Assembly: GCA_003993805.1 (NCBI GenBank)
Contig: RSEF01000001.1
Location: 68,354,124 to 68,418,123, forward strand
From: Himantopus leucocephalus
Lineage: Eukaryota > Chordata > Aves > Charadriiformes > Recurvirostridae
Length of the DNA: 64,000 bases
Direction: 5' to 3'
Of the stretch, positions 21,101 through 33,200 are shown piece after piece. The translations under genes and the position numbers were made by a program. The notes below the pieces were generated by a model. It did no database searches, was not told the DNA's origin, and saw only the letters and a list, made by a program, of their open reading frames with translations. Each line of letters begins with the position of its first letter. Position 1 is the stretch's first letter.

Positions 21101-23737
21101 TGACAATCTATTAACAGTACATCTTTGGCTGCAATTTATTGCTTTTATTATTGCTGGCAGGTGCATTCCCCATAATGAGAATTAGATATCAATGTTTTTC
21201 TGTCATTAACCTTTCTAGCTGTTGCTGCTTCATGTAAGAAAAGTCACCCTTAAAGAAAATCAATTGTAATTCCCTTAAAATTGCTCAGTTAGAACTCCCT
21301 TCATCTCTTCCCAAGCAACATTTCTTACAAAGCGTTTTCTTTTCTGTAACCTGGTATTCAAGGTAAGCATTCACTAAAATGTCAACAGGAAGAATCTGAT
21401 AGAAATAATGACTGATGGTGAAAACCTGCCCAGCTGGGTGGTTATGTAATCAGTCCTGTTTAACTTCCCTATTGCTTTATGCAGAACTTTTGTATTTCCT
21501 GTGAGTCCCTACAATTTTTTTGGACAGTGCTTACAGAGAGAATATATTTTAAACACATGATTCATACTGATTGACTGTGGTGTGTTTTGATTTGTGGGGT
21601 TTTTTTTAACAAAGTACCTAACATACTAGACAGCAAACAAAAAATTATGATGACTATAACTACTCAAAAATTTGACATTTTGGTAAAAATAGAAAGAGTT
21701 TTTCCCTGTCATTTTACACTAAGAGCAAAACACTTTATTCCCAAATTTCCTTCCCCCACTGTTTTTCTAAGTAAGATATTAGATGTCGAAACTGTGAGAA
21801 AAATGGAAATACCCTAAATGATTGGTTTTGTAATGAATGCAGAGGCACAATACTGTAGAATCATTGAAGAGCTGAGGTTGGAAGGGACAGCTGGAGGTCA
21901 TCTGGTCTGACCAGCAGATGGTACAGCAGGGCTACCTAGAGTTGGTTGCCCAGAACTTACATCCAGATGGCTTTTCAGTATCTCCAAGGATGGAGACTCT
22001 ACAGCCTCTCTGGGCAGCCTGTTCCAGTGCTCCGTCACTCTCACAGTAAAAAAGTGTTTCCTGATGTTCAGAGGGGATCTCGTATGTTTTCAGTTTGTGA
22101 CCATTGCCTCTGGTCCTGTCACTGGGCACCTCAACAGCCTGGCTCAATCTTCTTTGCATCCCCCCTTCAGGTGTTTATGTATATAGGTAAGATCCCTGTG
22201 AGCCTTCTCCTCTCCAGGCTGAACAGTCCCAGCTCTCAGCCTTTTCTCTTAACAGAAATGCTCTTGTCCCTTAATCATCTTCGTGGCCCTTCATTGGGCT
22301 CTATCCAGTATGTCCATGTTGTTCTGGTACTGAGGAATCTGGAACTGGACCCAGCACTCCAGGTGTGGTCTCACCAGTGCTGAGTAGAGTAGAAAGACCA
22401 CCTCCCTTGGCCTGCTGGCAACACTTCTCCTAATGCAGCCTAGGAGACTCTCAGCAGCCTTTGGCGCTAGGGCACACTGCTGGCTTGTGTTCAGCTTGGT
22501 GTCCACCAGGACTCCCAGGTCCTTTTCAGCCAAGCTGCTTTCCAGCTGTGTGGCCCCCTGTACACAGTGGTATGTGGGGCAGATTCAAGTCTGTCAGTTT
22601 CTGACAAACTGATTTCTGCTCAAGTCATCTCCTAACTGGTCCCTTTTTGAAATTTCAGTTAGTTATGATACAGGTTTGGTTTTTTTTTTTCAGGACTGGT
22701 AGCTTCAAAAAATAAATCTGAAACACAGCAACTCTTAGTTTAAGATAGTCAGAATTTACAGATGGTATTACAGAAGCATTAATAAATAATAACTGTTCCA
22801 AAATGTAAAAAATGTCTTCATCAAAGATGAAAAACTGAACAGAAGGTGCAGTATTACTTTGATTTTTTTTCTCCTCAAAGATCAAAAGGTAGAAATCAAG
22901 CCTCAAATAAGCTTAATACAAGTAAAGGAAAATGCAACTACACCCATACATAGAGTTAGGCATAACTGTATGTACAAAAGGGAAGATAATGAGTGAGTTT
23001 TACTTGGCTTATTTGGGGAGAAGTGTACAAAGAGAAGGAAATTTAATGGGTTTTGTAGTCCTTACTTCAGGTCTCCAAGGTTGTCCTAATATTAAACCCC
23101 TATCATTCCTGACAGATGGTCTGTTTATTCTTTAATAACCTTTACTGATATGCAGGATAACTAGCTGAGACATCACAGATGCTGAGCGGAGGGGACTGTT
23201 TCCTTCACAGGGCCTATATTGTTTCATAGGGTCCATACTGTTTAAACAGGAATGTAGCTGGGAGTAAGAAGTCCTGCATGATTTGTCTGTCAACTTCGTG
23301 ACAAAACTCATCAATTATCAGTCGCCACTGTTGCTGTAAAAATTAAATTTTAGTCTGACTAATGGTTGGTTGGTTTCTTTTAAATTAACCCTTTGACATT
23401 GAACAGTTCTGAATTAAGATTATCCTTAACTTCAGAGCATGGAAGAGCTGGAGAAGAGCAATGAAAATCTTCTAGCTGGTGCTCAAAATGAACTTCGCAA
23501 AGAAATGGCTCTCTTGCAGAAGAAGATTATGATGGACACCGTAAGTATCAGATCTATGAAGAAGTTAGTTAAATGCAAAAATAGAACATTCTATAAAAAA
23601 GTCATTTGACATTCATTTAATTAGCTCAAAGGAATCATAGCGATATGGCATTTGTTCAGTATTATCTCCTTTTCTTGTAACAGCAACAACAGGAGATGGC
23701 AACCGTTCGCAAGTCTCTTCAGTCCATGTTATTCTGA
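15017..23737 (+). CDS. SYCP3: SYCP3, synaptonemal complex protein 3 (complete, 8 coding exons)
   Basis: Join 15017-15146, 16314-16389, 17477-17511, 18757-18874, 19662-19761, 20597-20695, 23436-23540, 23684-23737 (717 bp, 238 residues; human is 236). SYCP3 forms antiparallel coiled-coil tetramers that polymerise along meiotic chromosome axes, compact them and support synapsis with SYCP1/SYCP2. The N-terminal ~70 residues are hydrophilic and variable. From GGEVQNMLE onward comes the conserved Cor1/Xlr/SYCP3 helical core, including [20 protein letters not shown], the [19 protein letters not shown] segment and the C-terminal RKSLQSMLF needed for assembly in mammals. All junctions are GT/AG and phases agree. 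The start gives [15 protein letters not shown], parallel to the human N terminus. It is convergent with CHPT1, as in human. Germline-restricted expression is known for the gene; the CpG promoter upstream fits that. Confidence 0.97.
15147..16313 (+). other. SYCP3: SYCP3 intron
   Basis: 1.17 kb. A purine-rich stretch at 15555-15630 gives a lysine-rich chance reading frame. No repeat recognised. Confidence 0.65.
16314..16389 (+). CDS. SYCP3: SYCP3 coding exon 2
   Basis: Acceptor TATTAAG, donor GTAAGG, 76 bp. It encodes [20 protein letters not shown] followed by PDDVG, the variable linker before the helical core. The final glycine codon is split. Confidence 0.92.
16390..17476 (+). other. SYCP3: SYCP3 intron
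   Basis: 1.09 kb of AT-rich intron ending TTTTGTAG. Nothing recognised. Confidence 0.65.
17477..17511 (+). CDS. SYCP3: SYCP3 coding exon 3 (35-bp microexon)
   Basis: Only 35 bp, with a strong donor GTAAGT. It encodes [11 protein letters not shown], the start of the conserved Cor1 helical domain, and joins in frame on both sides. Confidence 0.94.
17512..18756 (+). other. SYCP3: SYCP3 intron
   Basis: 1.25 kb. It includes a short TA microsatellite near 17711-17722 and a GC-richer block at about 18360-18640 that I cannot assign. Confidence 0.6.
18757..18874 (+). CDS. SYCP3: SYCP3 coding exon 4
   Basis: 118 bp with donor GTAACG. It encodes [20 protein letters not shown] then [19 protein letters not shown], the most conserved part of the core helix, which holds basic residues used for DNA binding in the mammalian protein. 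Confidence 0.97.
18875..19661 (+). other. SYCP3: SYCP3 intron
   Basis: 787 bp with a short GT-rich run at 19470-19492. Otherwise nothing recognised. Confidence 0.65.
19662..19761 (+). CDS. SYCP3: SYCP3 coding exon 5
   Basis: 100 bp, acceptor TTTGTAG, donor GTGGGT. It encodes [20 protein letters not shown] then [13 protein letters not shown], heptad-rich helix. Confidence 0.97.
19762..20596 (+). other. SYCP3: SYCP3 intron
   Basis: 835 bp. A short CR1-like piece lies at 20361-20410. Acceptor TGCTTCAG. Confidence 0.65.
20361..20410 (-). repeat. Possible CR1 remnant
   Basis: About 50 bp around GTTGGAAGGGACCTCAGGAG resembles the inverted CR1 3' end. Flanks do not extend the match convincingly. 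Confidence 0.4.
20597..20695 (+). CDS. SYCP3: SYCP3 coding exon 6
   Basis: 99 bp, both ends in phase 0, donor GTACGA. It encodes [20 protein letters not shown] then [13 protein letters not shown]. Confidence 0.97.
20696..23435 (+). other. SYCP3: SYCP3 intron with large CR1
   Basis: 2.74 kb intron containing the longest CR1 copy of the window (about 21855-22580, antisense). The rest is AT-rich with nothing recognised. Confidence 0.7.
21855..22580 (-). mobile_element. CR1 LINE, 5'-truncated, with end of ORF2
   Basis: About 725 bp. Minus-strand frames read [20 protein letters not shown] and [20 protein letters not shown], the well-known C-terminal end of the CR1 reverse transcriptase, then the CR1 3' region. 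It ends with the inverted GGTTGGAAGGGACAGCTGGA motif at its 3' side. Several frame breaks make it non-functional. It is antisense to SYCP3. The 5' limit is approximate. Confidence 0.93.
23436..23540 (+). CDS. SYCP3: SYCP3 coding exon 7
   Basis: 105 bp, phase 0 at both ends, donor GTAAGT. It encodes [20 protein letters not shown] then [15 protein letters not shown]. Confidence 0.97.
23684..23737 (+). CDS. SYCP3: SYCP3 terminal coding exon
   Basis: Acceptor CTTGTAACAG; 17 codons plus [20 protein letters not shown]. The KSLQSMLF terminus is the assembly motif required for filament formation in mammals and is intact. Confidence 0.97.
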   Translation, partial: QQQEMATVRKSLQSMLF

Positions 23738-24420
23738 TGGCTCAATGGAGAAACAACTTGTACCTAAGTAACACGATACAAGTATAGGCATTAGCCATAG
23801 AGAAGTATGTTAAGATTTAAATGTTTTAAAGTTCCTATTAAACACTTTCATGGATTGTTCTAACCTTGTGTCTGATAATGTTGTAAGAATGTATATTAGT
23901 AAATTTATTACTTGGGGGGGAAGGTATGGACCCCAAACCATTTACTATCTGTCCAATTAATTTTTAACTACTTAATGCTCACTTTCAATCATTGGACTGT
24001 TTAAATTGTTTCACTTTTTATAATGCCAAATTGTAATAATGGGCAGAATTAATGAAAAATGCATTACCCAGATTTTACATAACAACTTTAGGCCTTTAGG
24101 TACATTGTGCAAATAGAAGTGTTTTTCACAAGCTGCAGACTTTAAGATTTTCATTGTTTCAACATCTAGTCTGCTGATGTATCAGCAGTTATAAAATTTC
24201 ACAGAGTATGACATGTAAGACTGTTTAGTGATGCGTATTGTGGTAAATTTTAACTCGTTAGGCTAGGCGTTGTAATATCTTTGTACTAGTAAAGAGATTT
24301 ATGAACTGCTGTAATTTCTCCAAAAAGCAGGTTTCTTTAGTTGAATGATGAGCTGAGTATCACAGCTTTATATGATATCCGCTCAAGTAAGCATAATTAA
24401 ACATTATGCATTTTGGCGTA
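23738..24420 (+). other. SYCP3: SYCP3 3'UTR (length uncertain)
   Basis: AT-rich sequence after the stop. ATTAAA at 23838-23843 would give a 130-bp UTR and a second ATTAAA lies near 24397. No canonical AATAAA is seen at a suitable place. Confidence 0.5.
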
Positions 24421-25735
24421 TATAGTTCTTGGTAGAACCACTGCTAGAAGTAATTAGCTCATTTATTTAGTACAAGTTATTACAAGCCTCTGAGATGGAA
24501 TATTACTTTTTGCAAATCCAAATGACTAGCAGTTTAGGGTGGCCTAAGTTTTAAGGATAAAGCATTTCTCTTTCATGTATCTCATTACAGTAAATCAGTA
24601 TAAATTAAACAGTCGGCTTAGCCTGCATGCAGTTTGTTTTTACAGAAAACTATTACACCTGAATACCCACTTTTACAACTTAGTTCCTAACATAATTAAT
24701 GCTTAGATTTAATACAGTAGTAGATAAAACAGAAGCCATCCACACACCCACACACACACAAATGTGATGTTTTCATAACAAGGTATTTCAAAACCAGTCC
24801 ATACAGATTCTTCTCCTCAGCTTACTAGCGTTTTTAGTTCAGAATTAAGTCATATGATGATGGTTCTCCAGTTCTGGGAGCCAGATTACTGACAGCTGAC
24901 CTACAGATACATCAGCTGTTAGGCTGCAACTGAAGTTGAACAAGCAACTGGTACAGAGCTCTTTTTGTTCTGCGTCTCCGAGGACTCGGGGAAGGAGCAA
25001 ACACAGAAGTTACATTGGTAGAATGATGTATGAGACAATATGGGCTTCTGGTGGGTAACAGGTAACTGTGCTAATCTGTAACCGTGCTGCTGAGTCTCAG
25101 CCACCTAAGGATGGTTAGATGATGCTATGAAATACAGTTAACAGTTTTTGCTTCCTATCTTCAATACTAGGTTATTTGTTAGTATGGCCTTATGTTTCTG
25201 GTTTTATTTGTTAATATTGCCTCATGCTTCTGCTTTTCTGACCAACTTCTGCATTAGTTTCCTATCCTCCACATACCTCAATCGTATCCTTAAAACTATT
25301 TGTACCCACTACTACATGACCCACTTTTGAGCATTCTGGGGAACCAAACCTTCTCACTCTAAAAAAGTTCCCTCTGTCTTTTCATCAGGTAGGTAATTTG
25401 TTTACAGTATTCAGACAAACTGAAATGGCCTTTACCATCATCTCTTCTATTTGCCCATGGCCTGGCTTCAGGCTAAGGTCACCTGTAGATGCTGTCTTTC
25501 CCAGCCTCAAACAGGAGTAGTAGGATTCATTTGGAATTGGCATTAGTCACTTAAGAGTGCTGGTCCTTGGCAGTTGAAGGGGTAACAGTATATCCTTCTT
25601 AGGCAGGAGTGTAGGAGATGGCATTTTATTCCCCCCAAATTTAGCAGACAATACACCACTTTTAAAGTTCCTTGAACACCTCAGGAAGTCTTTTTGAATT
25701 AATGTGCAGCTAGGAAGCTGCAGTGGTAATATTTT
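24421..25735. other. Convergent intergenic space SYCP3/CHPT1
   Basis: About 1.3 kb between the two convergent 3' ends. It contains a short imperfect CA repeat at 24741-24760. No gene or RNA recognised. Confidence 0.6.
24741..24760. repeat. Short CA microsatellite
   Basis: Imperfect (CA)n of about 20 bp, interrupted once. Confidence 0.7.
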
Positions 25736-25755
25736 TAAAACAAACCATAGCATTC

Positions 25756-25761
25756 TTTATT
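25756..25761 (-). terminator. CHPT1: CHPT1 polyadenylation signal
   Basis: AATAAA on the minus strand (TTTATT on plus), about 1.34 kb after the CHPT1 stop, in AT-rich sequence. It is the best candidate I see for the mRNA end. Confidence 0.55.
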
Positions 25762-27095
25762 GTACAGTTCAGGAAGGACTTTATAAACTCACAGCTCGGC
25801 TGTATATCAGCAACTGGAAGTGGTAACAGATGCAAACATTCAACAGCTTTTTACAAGAATCATATTCAAATATTACCTCTTTAAAGGTTAAGCTTAGAGA
25901 GTTTGTGTACAAGTCATGATTTGCTTGTACAGATAATAAGCTACTTTTATTCCGCTTTTCTTTAATGGCAACAGCAGCCCTTTAGCTGGGGATATTATGT
26001 TAGCCAGTGGGTCTGTTCTTAAAGAAAGAAAAAGGCTGATAGTGGGCCTCACTTTCTGTTTGGGAGAGTTTTACTATACATTAGGGTTTAGTTCTGTGCA
26101 GTTTTGTTTGGATGAACTACAGTGACAGTTACAAGACAGATTATAAGGTACATGAACACGGCAAGTGTACTTCAGAGGGAATCACATATGGGTGGGTTGC
26201 ATTGTCACAGTCAAACAGTCACAGTCGTTAAAGTTTATCAAAGAGCTTTGTCATTCACCTGTGCAGTTTCACAGATACAAGTTACGGTAGGTAAAGTCCA
26301 TGTCCTCGAAGTACACAACTACCTATGGTCTAGATAATGAGTACAATGAGGCAAACCTTATTATGACTGCAAAACCAGAAGCTGGCCTTGAAATAAAATA
26401 CAAGCTACAATTGTGTTTAGCAAGAGTAGGTTATATACTTAGATACTAGAGAATGCATGAATCCTAAAGGCACTCAGTAACAGTATTTTGAAATAGAAGA
26501 AAATTTTCCTGAGCGATACTTCCTTCATCCTACTGATCCAGTAGCTTGTTCTTTAGAAATAACAGAAGAGAGATTAACAAGTAGTTTTACCTCATGGATG
26601 CCTCATTTTATCAGTCTCAATAATGCAGTACTGTATTCACTGATACCTCTGACTACCACTTCACAGCAGTTCCAAGAAGACTTTAGAAACTAACGCTAGA
26701 CGATTAGTCACTTGGTCTAGGGAAAAGTGAAATTCCTCTTTGAATTCTGGTTGGTAGCACCTTGGTTTGCAGTCTACATTCACCAGACCAGAAGTACAGA
26801 ATTAAGGTTACCTAACAGGAAATGGCAAGTTTCAAATATGGTATTCATGGTATGAAATAACAGCTGCAATGTCTAGAACAAAGCGGGAAATACGTCCTGA
26901 TTCAAATGTATTGATCACAATAGAATCTGTAGGACTTTGTATTTAGTAATTCTAACATCTGGTAATATCTGGGATAGAGAGAGCTTTCTCATAAAACTAT
27001 TTTCTTGAAAAGCTTAATCTGTCTTCCCAAAGAAGAGAGGCTGCTTCGTTCAGCATTCCCCTAACTGCTTCTCCTCTTGTCCTTGACCTATTTAA
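25762..27095 (-). other. CHPT1: CHPT1 3'UTR
   Basis: Sequence between the CHPT1 stop and the candidate polyadenylation signal. No coding exon or repeat recognised. Length assumes no earlier polyadenylation. Confidence 0.55.
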
Positions 27096-27227
27096 TCAGT
27101 CATTATGGTTTTGAACCTGTTCAGGAGCTTGATGAGATGAAATTCTGAAGACATGTATATGAAGATGAGCAGCAATCTGTAGGCATACACCAGTGGCATA
27201 TCTCAGCATATCAAACAAGGATATGAA
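27096..27227 (-). CDS. CHPT1: CHPT1 terminal coding exon
   Basis: Acceptor TTTTGAAG on the minus strand; 43 codons plus TGA. It encodes [20 protein letters not shown], then [19 protein letters not shown] and NHND. The HQAPEQVQ tail is shared with mammalian CHPT1. Confidence 0.94.
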   Translation of the reverse strand, partial: FISLFDMLRYATGVCLQIAAHLHIHVFRISSHQAPEQVQNHND

Positions 27228-30200
27228 CTTCAAAAGAACAAAACAGAACAGGTTAAAAAAAAAAAACAAATATTTTTTTTTTAAATTGTCCCTAGTATAA
27301 ATTCATCTATACTTTAACCTATCTATTCAAGTGACAAGTTCAACAAGAATTTTAACATATAGATATAGAGTGGTCTATTTAAAAAGAAAAAGAAAAAAAC
27401 AACCCCAAAACCAAACAGCATTAAACACTTACAAAGTCTGATAAACAAAGGTTGTTAGTCTGCAGTTAGCAGAATAAACAAGCCACCTGAATTAAAGCAT
27501 AATTACAAGAGAGATCTGTAAATTTCCTTTCACATCTCTGTTCCAAGGAAAGAAAGCCACTCAGCTCCCAAAATACACGTTTACATGGCATCCTGGCACT
27601 CCCTCCACACTGACAGCTGAAATCTGAGCAAGTCAGAAATGGCAGAGCAGAATGACAGGGACAATTCTTAATACATTCATTTAAGCATGCTCCAAATGAA
27701 AAGTATAAAATGAAACGCTTACCAATGCTATCCATAGAACAATATATTCATCAACAAAACTGTTGAAGTACTGGTCCAAAAACAGAAGTCCTGGCCCAAT
27801 AAATGCAGTGTCCTGAAGACAGATTTCACTTTTTGTCATGTGAGCCACCTATGTTAAAAAAAAAAAAAAGAAGAAAAAAGGAGAGACAAAAATGCACCAC
27901 TGCAAGATCAGTGTAACTACCAGAAAACCTCCACTGTAGTGATGAAAGGGCATGATATCTGTCATGGTTTAACCCTAGGCAGCAACTAGAACCACACGGC
28001 CTCTCACTCATCCCCCCTTCCCCTCCAGAAGGGTAGGGAGAAGAAGGAGAAAAGAAGAGGAAAGGGGGAAAAAAAAAAACAAACAAAAAACCCCAACTTC
28101 ATGGGCTGAGATGAAGCCCCCCCCAAACCCCATTTATATGCTGAGTGTGACATCTATGGTACAGAATATTCTATTGGCCATTCTATTGTTCTGCTTATGC
28201 TCCTTCTCAGCTTCTATGGGAAGCTGAAAAAAGTCGTTGACTAGTATAAACATCACTTAGCAACAACTAAAACAATATGCGTTATTGAAGTTCCTGTCAT
28301 ACCAAATCCAAAACCAGAGCAACCACCAGAAAGAAAATTAACTCTATCCTAGCTGAAGCCAGGACACATCCTTACCCAACAACAGCCTGCTGTCCCCGGT
28401 TCTTAGGAAGCAATCAGCAGGCAGGCAAAGGGCTTCATAAATGCTTCAGGGCCTGCTGCTCCCTGACAGTTTCTTTTCCAAGGACCAAGTAACCTCTTTC
28501 CAGGTTATTCAATCAATATATAGCACTTTAATCAGTGATAACAGCTATTTGAATGATCAGTTGGTATTTTCTGACTTTATGTAATAAGAAACATCTACAT
28601 GTCCTTCAATGTTGTTTTGTAGTATGTAACATCTATACCAGTGCATTTTAGCTATTTGCAGAGGTTCCCCGCTCTGTTCAGTGCTGTATTTGAAGGGTAA
28701 GACTATGCAAGTGTATTACTGAAAATGAATACTATTCACTTGAAATGTTGTTTACAAGTCTAACTAGAAACTAGGCTTTTGCTCAGGTGACAAGACTTGT
28801 TTTCACAGTTTAGTAGAGATAGTGGTGCACACACAGAGACACTTTACAGAATGACCAAGGGATGAAGAAAGATTACTGGAGGGGAGGGATGAAATCTCTT
28901 TCCCCCACACACCTTGATCCTTCCATATTTACCATTCTTGGAGACAACTTAAGCTCACCTTTAATTGAGAGGCAGAAGAAGAGGTTTTTGTAAGAAGTTG
29001 GAGACCTAATAAAGCACATATGAAGAGTCCGTACCAGGAATTTCAAAAATGGCAGAAGGGAAGTACTCCAGGTGCCAAGCTTGCCATAAGAAATCACCCT
29101 GTCATTGCTTGTTTCCAGGCATTGTGGACACTTGGCAAATACGAGAAAGGTAATGAGAAGTTCCTGTGAACAAAGTGGTCTCCTAGCATAATATGAATCA
29201 TGTTCCACTCTGTTCTGAACAGCAAAATTCACAGAAAAGCCTGTGAGTGTCCCAGTGTAAAGACAGGACAAACTATAAAGGCTTACAACCAGAGGCGAGC
29301 TGACACAGGCTTCCACTCTAAGCCAACAAAGGATGCATATCTCCTGCTAAAGGGATCCGCTGCGGGGTGCAATTCCTGGCTCACATCTGGCCTGATGTGC
29401 AACAGCTAGGCAGGGTTAGCGCCCGTGGAGCAGCTCTGGCACATCCACACAAACTGCACAGACCTTGGCTGATGTCCCCACTGGGCGTCTCCCACCTGGT
29501 CTTTACTGCTGTCTGCTCACTCCGGAGTGCCTGAAGGACAAGGCCTCCTGAAACAGTATCAGAAAACTGAGAGCGCTAAACCCACAAAATTGTTTCCCCA
29601 CTGCCTTTATGGATTTGTCTCTGGAGCAGACCATCCTCAAACCTACATGTAAAGCATCAAGGGAAACACGGTTTGCTCAGAAGTGTCCGTGAGTGAGTTG
29701 ACGTACATACAGTGATGACTGCTGGTTACAAGGACCCAGGGGTCCTCTGAACGAGCAAGGGAGCCATGGTGTCTGACAAAAGAGATGAACTGCCTCAAGT
29801 TCAATCTTAAGGCTCAGTCTTCTTATCAGCATTCTGTCTCTTGAACCACGTTAGTAACTCAGTAGGTGAACTCCCATTTAGCAAAAAAGTCTGTAGAATA
29901 CAGGTTTTCTAGTGTTTGAAAAATGTCATGTTGGGAGAAAAAAAATTTAAAAAAAAAAAATCAGCTGGCTGGATGTTGTGTTTTAACCCCAGGCAGCAGC
30001 TAGAACCACACAGCCACTCATTCACTCCCCCCAGTTGCAATGGGGGAGAGAATCAGAAGAGTAAAAGTGAGGAAAAACTCATGGGTTGAGATAAAGACAG
30101 TTTAATAGGTAGAGCAAAAGCTGCGCACACAAGCAAAGCAAAACAAAGAATTCACTCACTGCTCCCCATCAGCAGGCAGATGTACCACTCACCCCAGGAA

Positions 30201-33200
30201 AGCGGGGCTTCATCGCACCTAACGGTTACTTGGGAAGACAAAACACCGTAACTCCAAACATCCCCCCCCTTCCTTCTTCTTCCCCCAGCTTTATATACTG
30301 AGCATGATGTCATATGGGGTGGAATACCCCTTCGGTCAGTTGGGGTCAGCTGTCCCAGCTGTGTCCCCTCCCAACTTCTTGTGCACCCCCAGCCCTCGCT
30401 GGTGGGGCGGTGTGAGAAGCAGAAGAGGCCTTGACTGCTTAGCAACAACTAAAAACATCAGTGTTTTACCAACACTATTTTCATCCGAAATCCAAAACAT
30501 AGCACTGTACCAGCTGCTAGCGAGAAAGTTAACTCCATCCCACCTGAACCAAGACACTGAATTACTGCTGTCAGCAAATATTTAGTAAGGCAGATTTTTT
30601 TTTTAATCCATTGATGAGGTTTTTAATAACAGATAAAGATAGAAAATTTTGTATCTTCACTTTAATGATTAAAGTAAATTCCTATTTCAGATAATTAAAT
30701 CAGAAGTCATAGCACTGCTAGTAAGGCTTGAGCGACCACAGTTACGATGTTAAAGAGACACTGTATTTCTAGGAGTAAGTTAAACAAAACTGGAAGTTCT
30801 CACCAATACGTTCAACAATAAGTATGTGTTTGCATCAGTGTCATATATAATCTCTCTGTACGAACCTGAGTCTGGTTCAGTGTCGTTACCATGAAACTGG
30901 TAACACAGTGGCAGAGCAGAATGGGACAACTTGCACAGCGCCCACTGACCCAGCAAGCGTTAAGCCAAGGACCAGTTTAGTTTTAGGAGGTTTAGGACTG
31001 AAACAAGATTCCTTACCACCAACTTCTGTGAGATCTTAGCATTCACAAATCCAAATGTCAAGACATACAGGCAAGAATGTTTTTCAAACAGCTGAGTTGT
31101 AGACTTTTTATAGATCATAATGGCCAGTGTGATAAGTAGTCCAATGTGCAGGCCTGGCGAGAGAACACTTGTTCCCTGAAATACAAATGGACAGAAAATT
31201 TGTCTTAGGCTTCAGTCACACAGTGAGGTCCGTATTTTACACCTACTGCAAATCCCATTAAACAAAGCCAGAGTTATCAAAACTCAAGGAAAGTCCATTA
31301 GTGTTACGCCAATCTATTATAGTATCCTTTGCAGTGACCATGAATCAATTCTGTAAGAAAATTCATTGCTGGTTCCTGTGACAGAAGAAATCCAGTAACA
31401 GGTAGGGAGGACATAGATAATGAAGTTTTTGCTTTAGCCGTCCAACACTCATATGCTTGTCTGCTTAAATGCTTAAACAGATAAAACCCTTAAGATCATC
31501 TGGAATGCAATAAATTATGGGCATAAATTATTCAAACCTCATTCAGATTTTTAAAGCAACTTACTGCTATTGTAGATCCGTTCTTTCCAACCCCTCCACC
31601 AAAGATGACACGGAAGTAATTGAAAAAAGAAAGTGCTGTTCCACATAGTATGCCAAAAACTGCAAAGAACTTCAGTTCTAAGCCCACCAAAGGGACCTTA
31701 GCAGGAAAAACAAGAGAAACATATTAAAAGTTAAGGATAACACCTTTTTAAAAAAGTCATTTAAAAAGCTACTGATTGTGGTAAAACAATTGTTTTATTT
31801 CAACTCTTGCTTTCCCGGGAACAAGCTCTGGAGGACGGTGCTTCCTTACTAAGGAGATGACGAACTACTTCTGTAATGTTTAAACTCAACTTTTGAGTAC
31901 TTAAATTCTGGTCGTGAAATTCAGCGAGATCGTACTGTGTTTGTCCTTACCATGTTATTCAAATATTTTTTACTACATAAGCAAAAACTTGACACAGAGT
32001 ACTGCACCACCAAGGCACGGGAGGGGGGAGGAGGATAATTCCTTCTGTTTCACTGGGTAACACAATACTGAGCCACAGGAAACACAAACACCATCTGCCC
32101 GCTTTGTGTTTTGGTACGTGTTATTTGTATGCTGTATCTTTGCATTTAGAACAGTCTCCAGACACAAATTCGAATTAAACAGTTACCTTTCAGAATCAAT
32201 TGCAGTTTCAAGGAAACTTCCAAAGGCAGCAGAAGATTTAAAAAAAAAAAAAAAAAAAATTCAAAGTAGTAGCCAAGTACCACTCCTGCAGAAAACTCTC
32301 TGGCTTGGTTTTATCTTGGACCNAATTGAAGTCTAATGCACCTGCTTTATTTTCCAACATGAAAATAAGCTGTTTGAAAACAGAACAAAAGCATCTTGCA
32401 GGATGGAGAAAGGAAACAAAGTTTAGCTAAACATTTCTTAATTGCTGAGTAAACTCATTAATTAATTACTGTTACTTGGTGGTTTTTATTTAGATTAATT
32501 TGCATTGGTTATCAATAGCATGGAATGGTCTCAGGTCTTCCATGTGCTATAACCAAGCAGAACTATACGTTTCTGAGTAACGCCACTAGAAAAGATGAAG
32601 ATGTTAGTCTAATATGCTTTTGATCCCATACACTAAAGTGCAACTTTAAAGATCAGAATAAGAGCCAGAAATAGGGAAATGCTTTTGGACAGAAAACAAT
32701 TATTTAGTTATAGATATTTAGATTTATGTCAGCTGTGATATAACTGTTAAAAATCAGTACATCTTCATCGGCACGTAAATATGGATTACTCCATCAAAAC
32801 CCCCCTAACTTCATCCCATGGTTTTGTTAGGTTAAAGCATTTAATCTTTAAGTTTTAAAATAAAACATCCTATAAATCAGTTAACTGAACAGAAATTTAT
32901 GACTTACAATAAAATATGCAAAAGAAATAAAACTAGAACCAAAACTGTTTGTTAAAGCTTAAGTATCTGTGCAGTATTAGTTCCAGATCAGAAGTTTAGA
33001 TGTGGCAGATGGGGTCTTTTTTCCTTTATATAGCTCTAAATTTGTGCAGAGGAAGTCACACCGTTATACCTAAGTTGACTACAACATAAAAATAACCTAC
33101 GTTTATACAATAAGCTCAACCAGAACACCAGACAGCTAGTAGGTGTCGATGGGACTTGCACAGGATAGCTTCAGATACCACAGGAACTGTGAATACTTCG

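Larger units (their letters stand above)
27849..31016 (-). other. CHPT1: CHPT1 intron 6 with two solo LTRs
   Basis: 3.17 kb intron carrying two related LTRs in plus orientation, antisense to CHPT1 (27960-28366 and 29974-30556). The 1.6 kb between them shows no retroviral internal gene that I can recognise. Confidence 0.75.

Noticed and set aside
22291..22533. Protein-like frame EKDLGVLVD...
   Set aside because: It is the end of the CR1 LINE reverse transcriptase, not a host gene.
28367..29973. Possible provirus between the two LTRs
   Set aside because: No gag/pol/env-like frames. The LTRs differ in structure and are better explained as two solo insertions.
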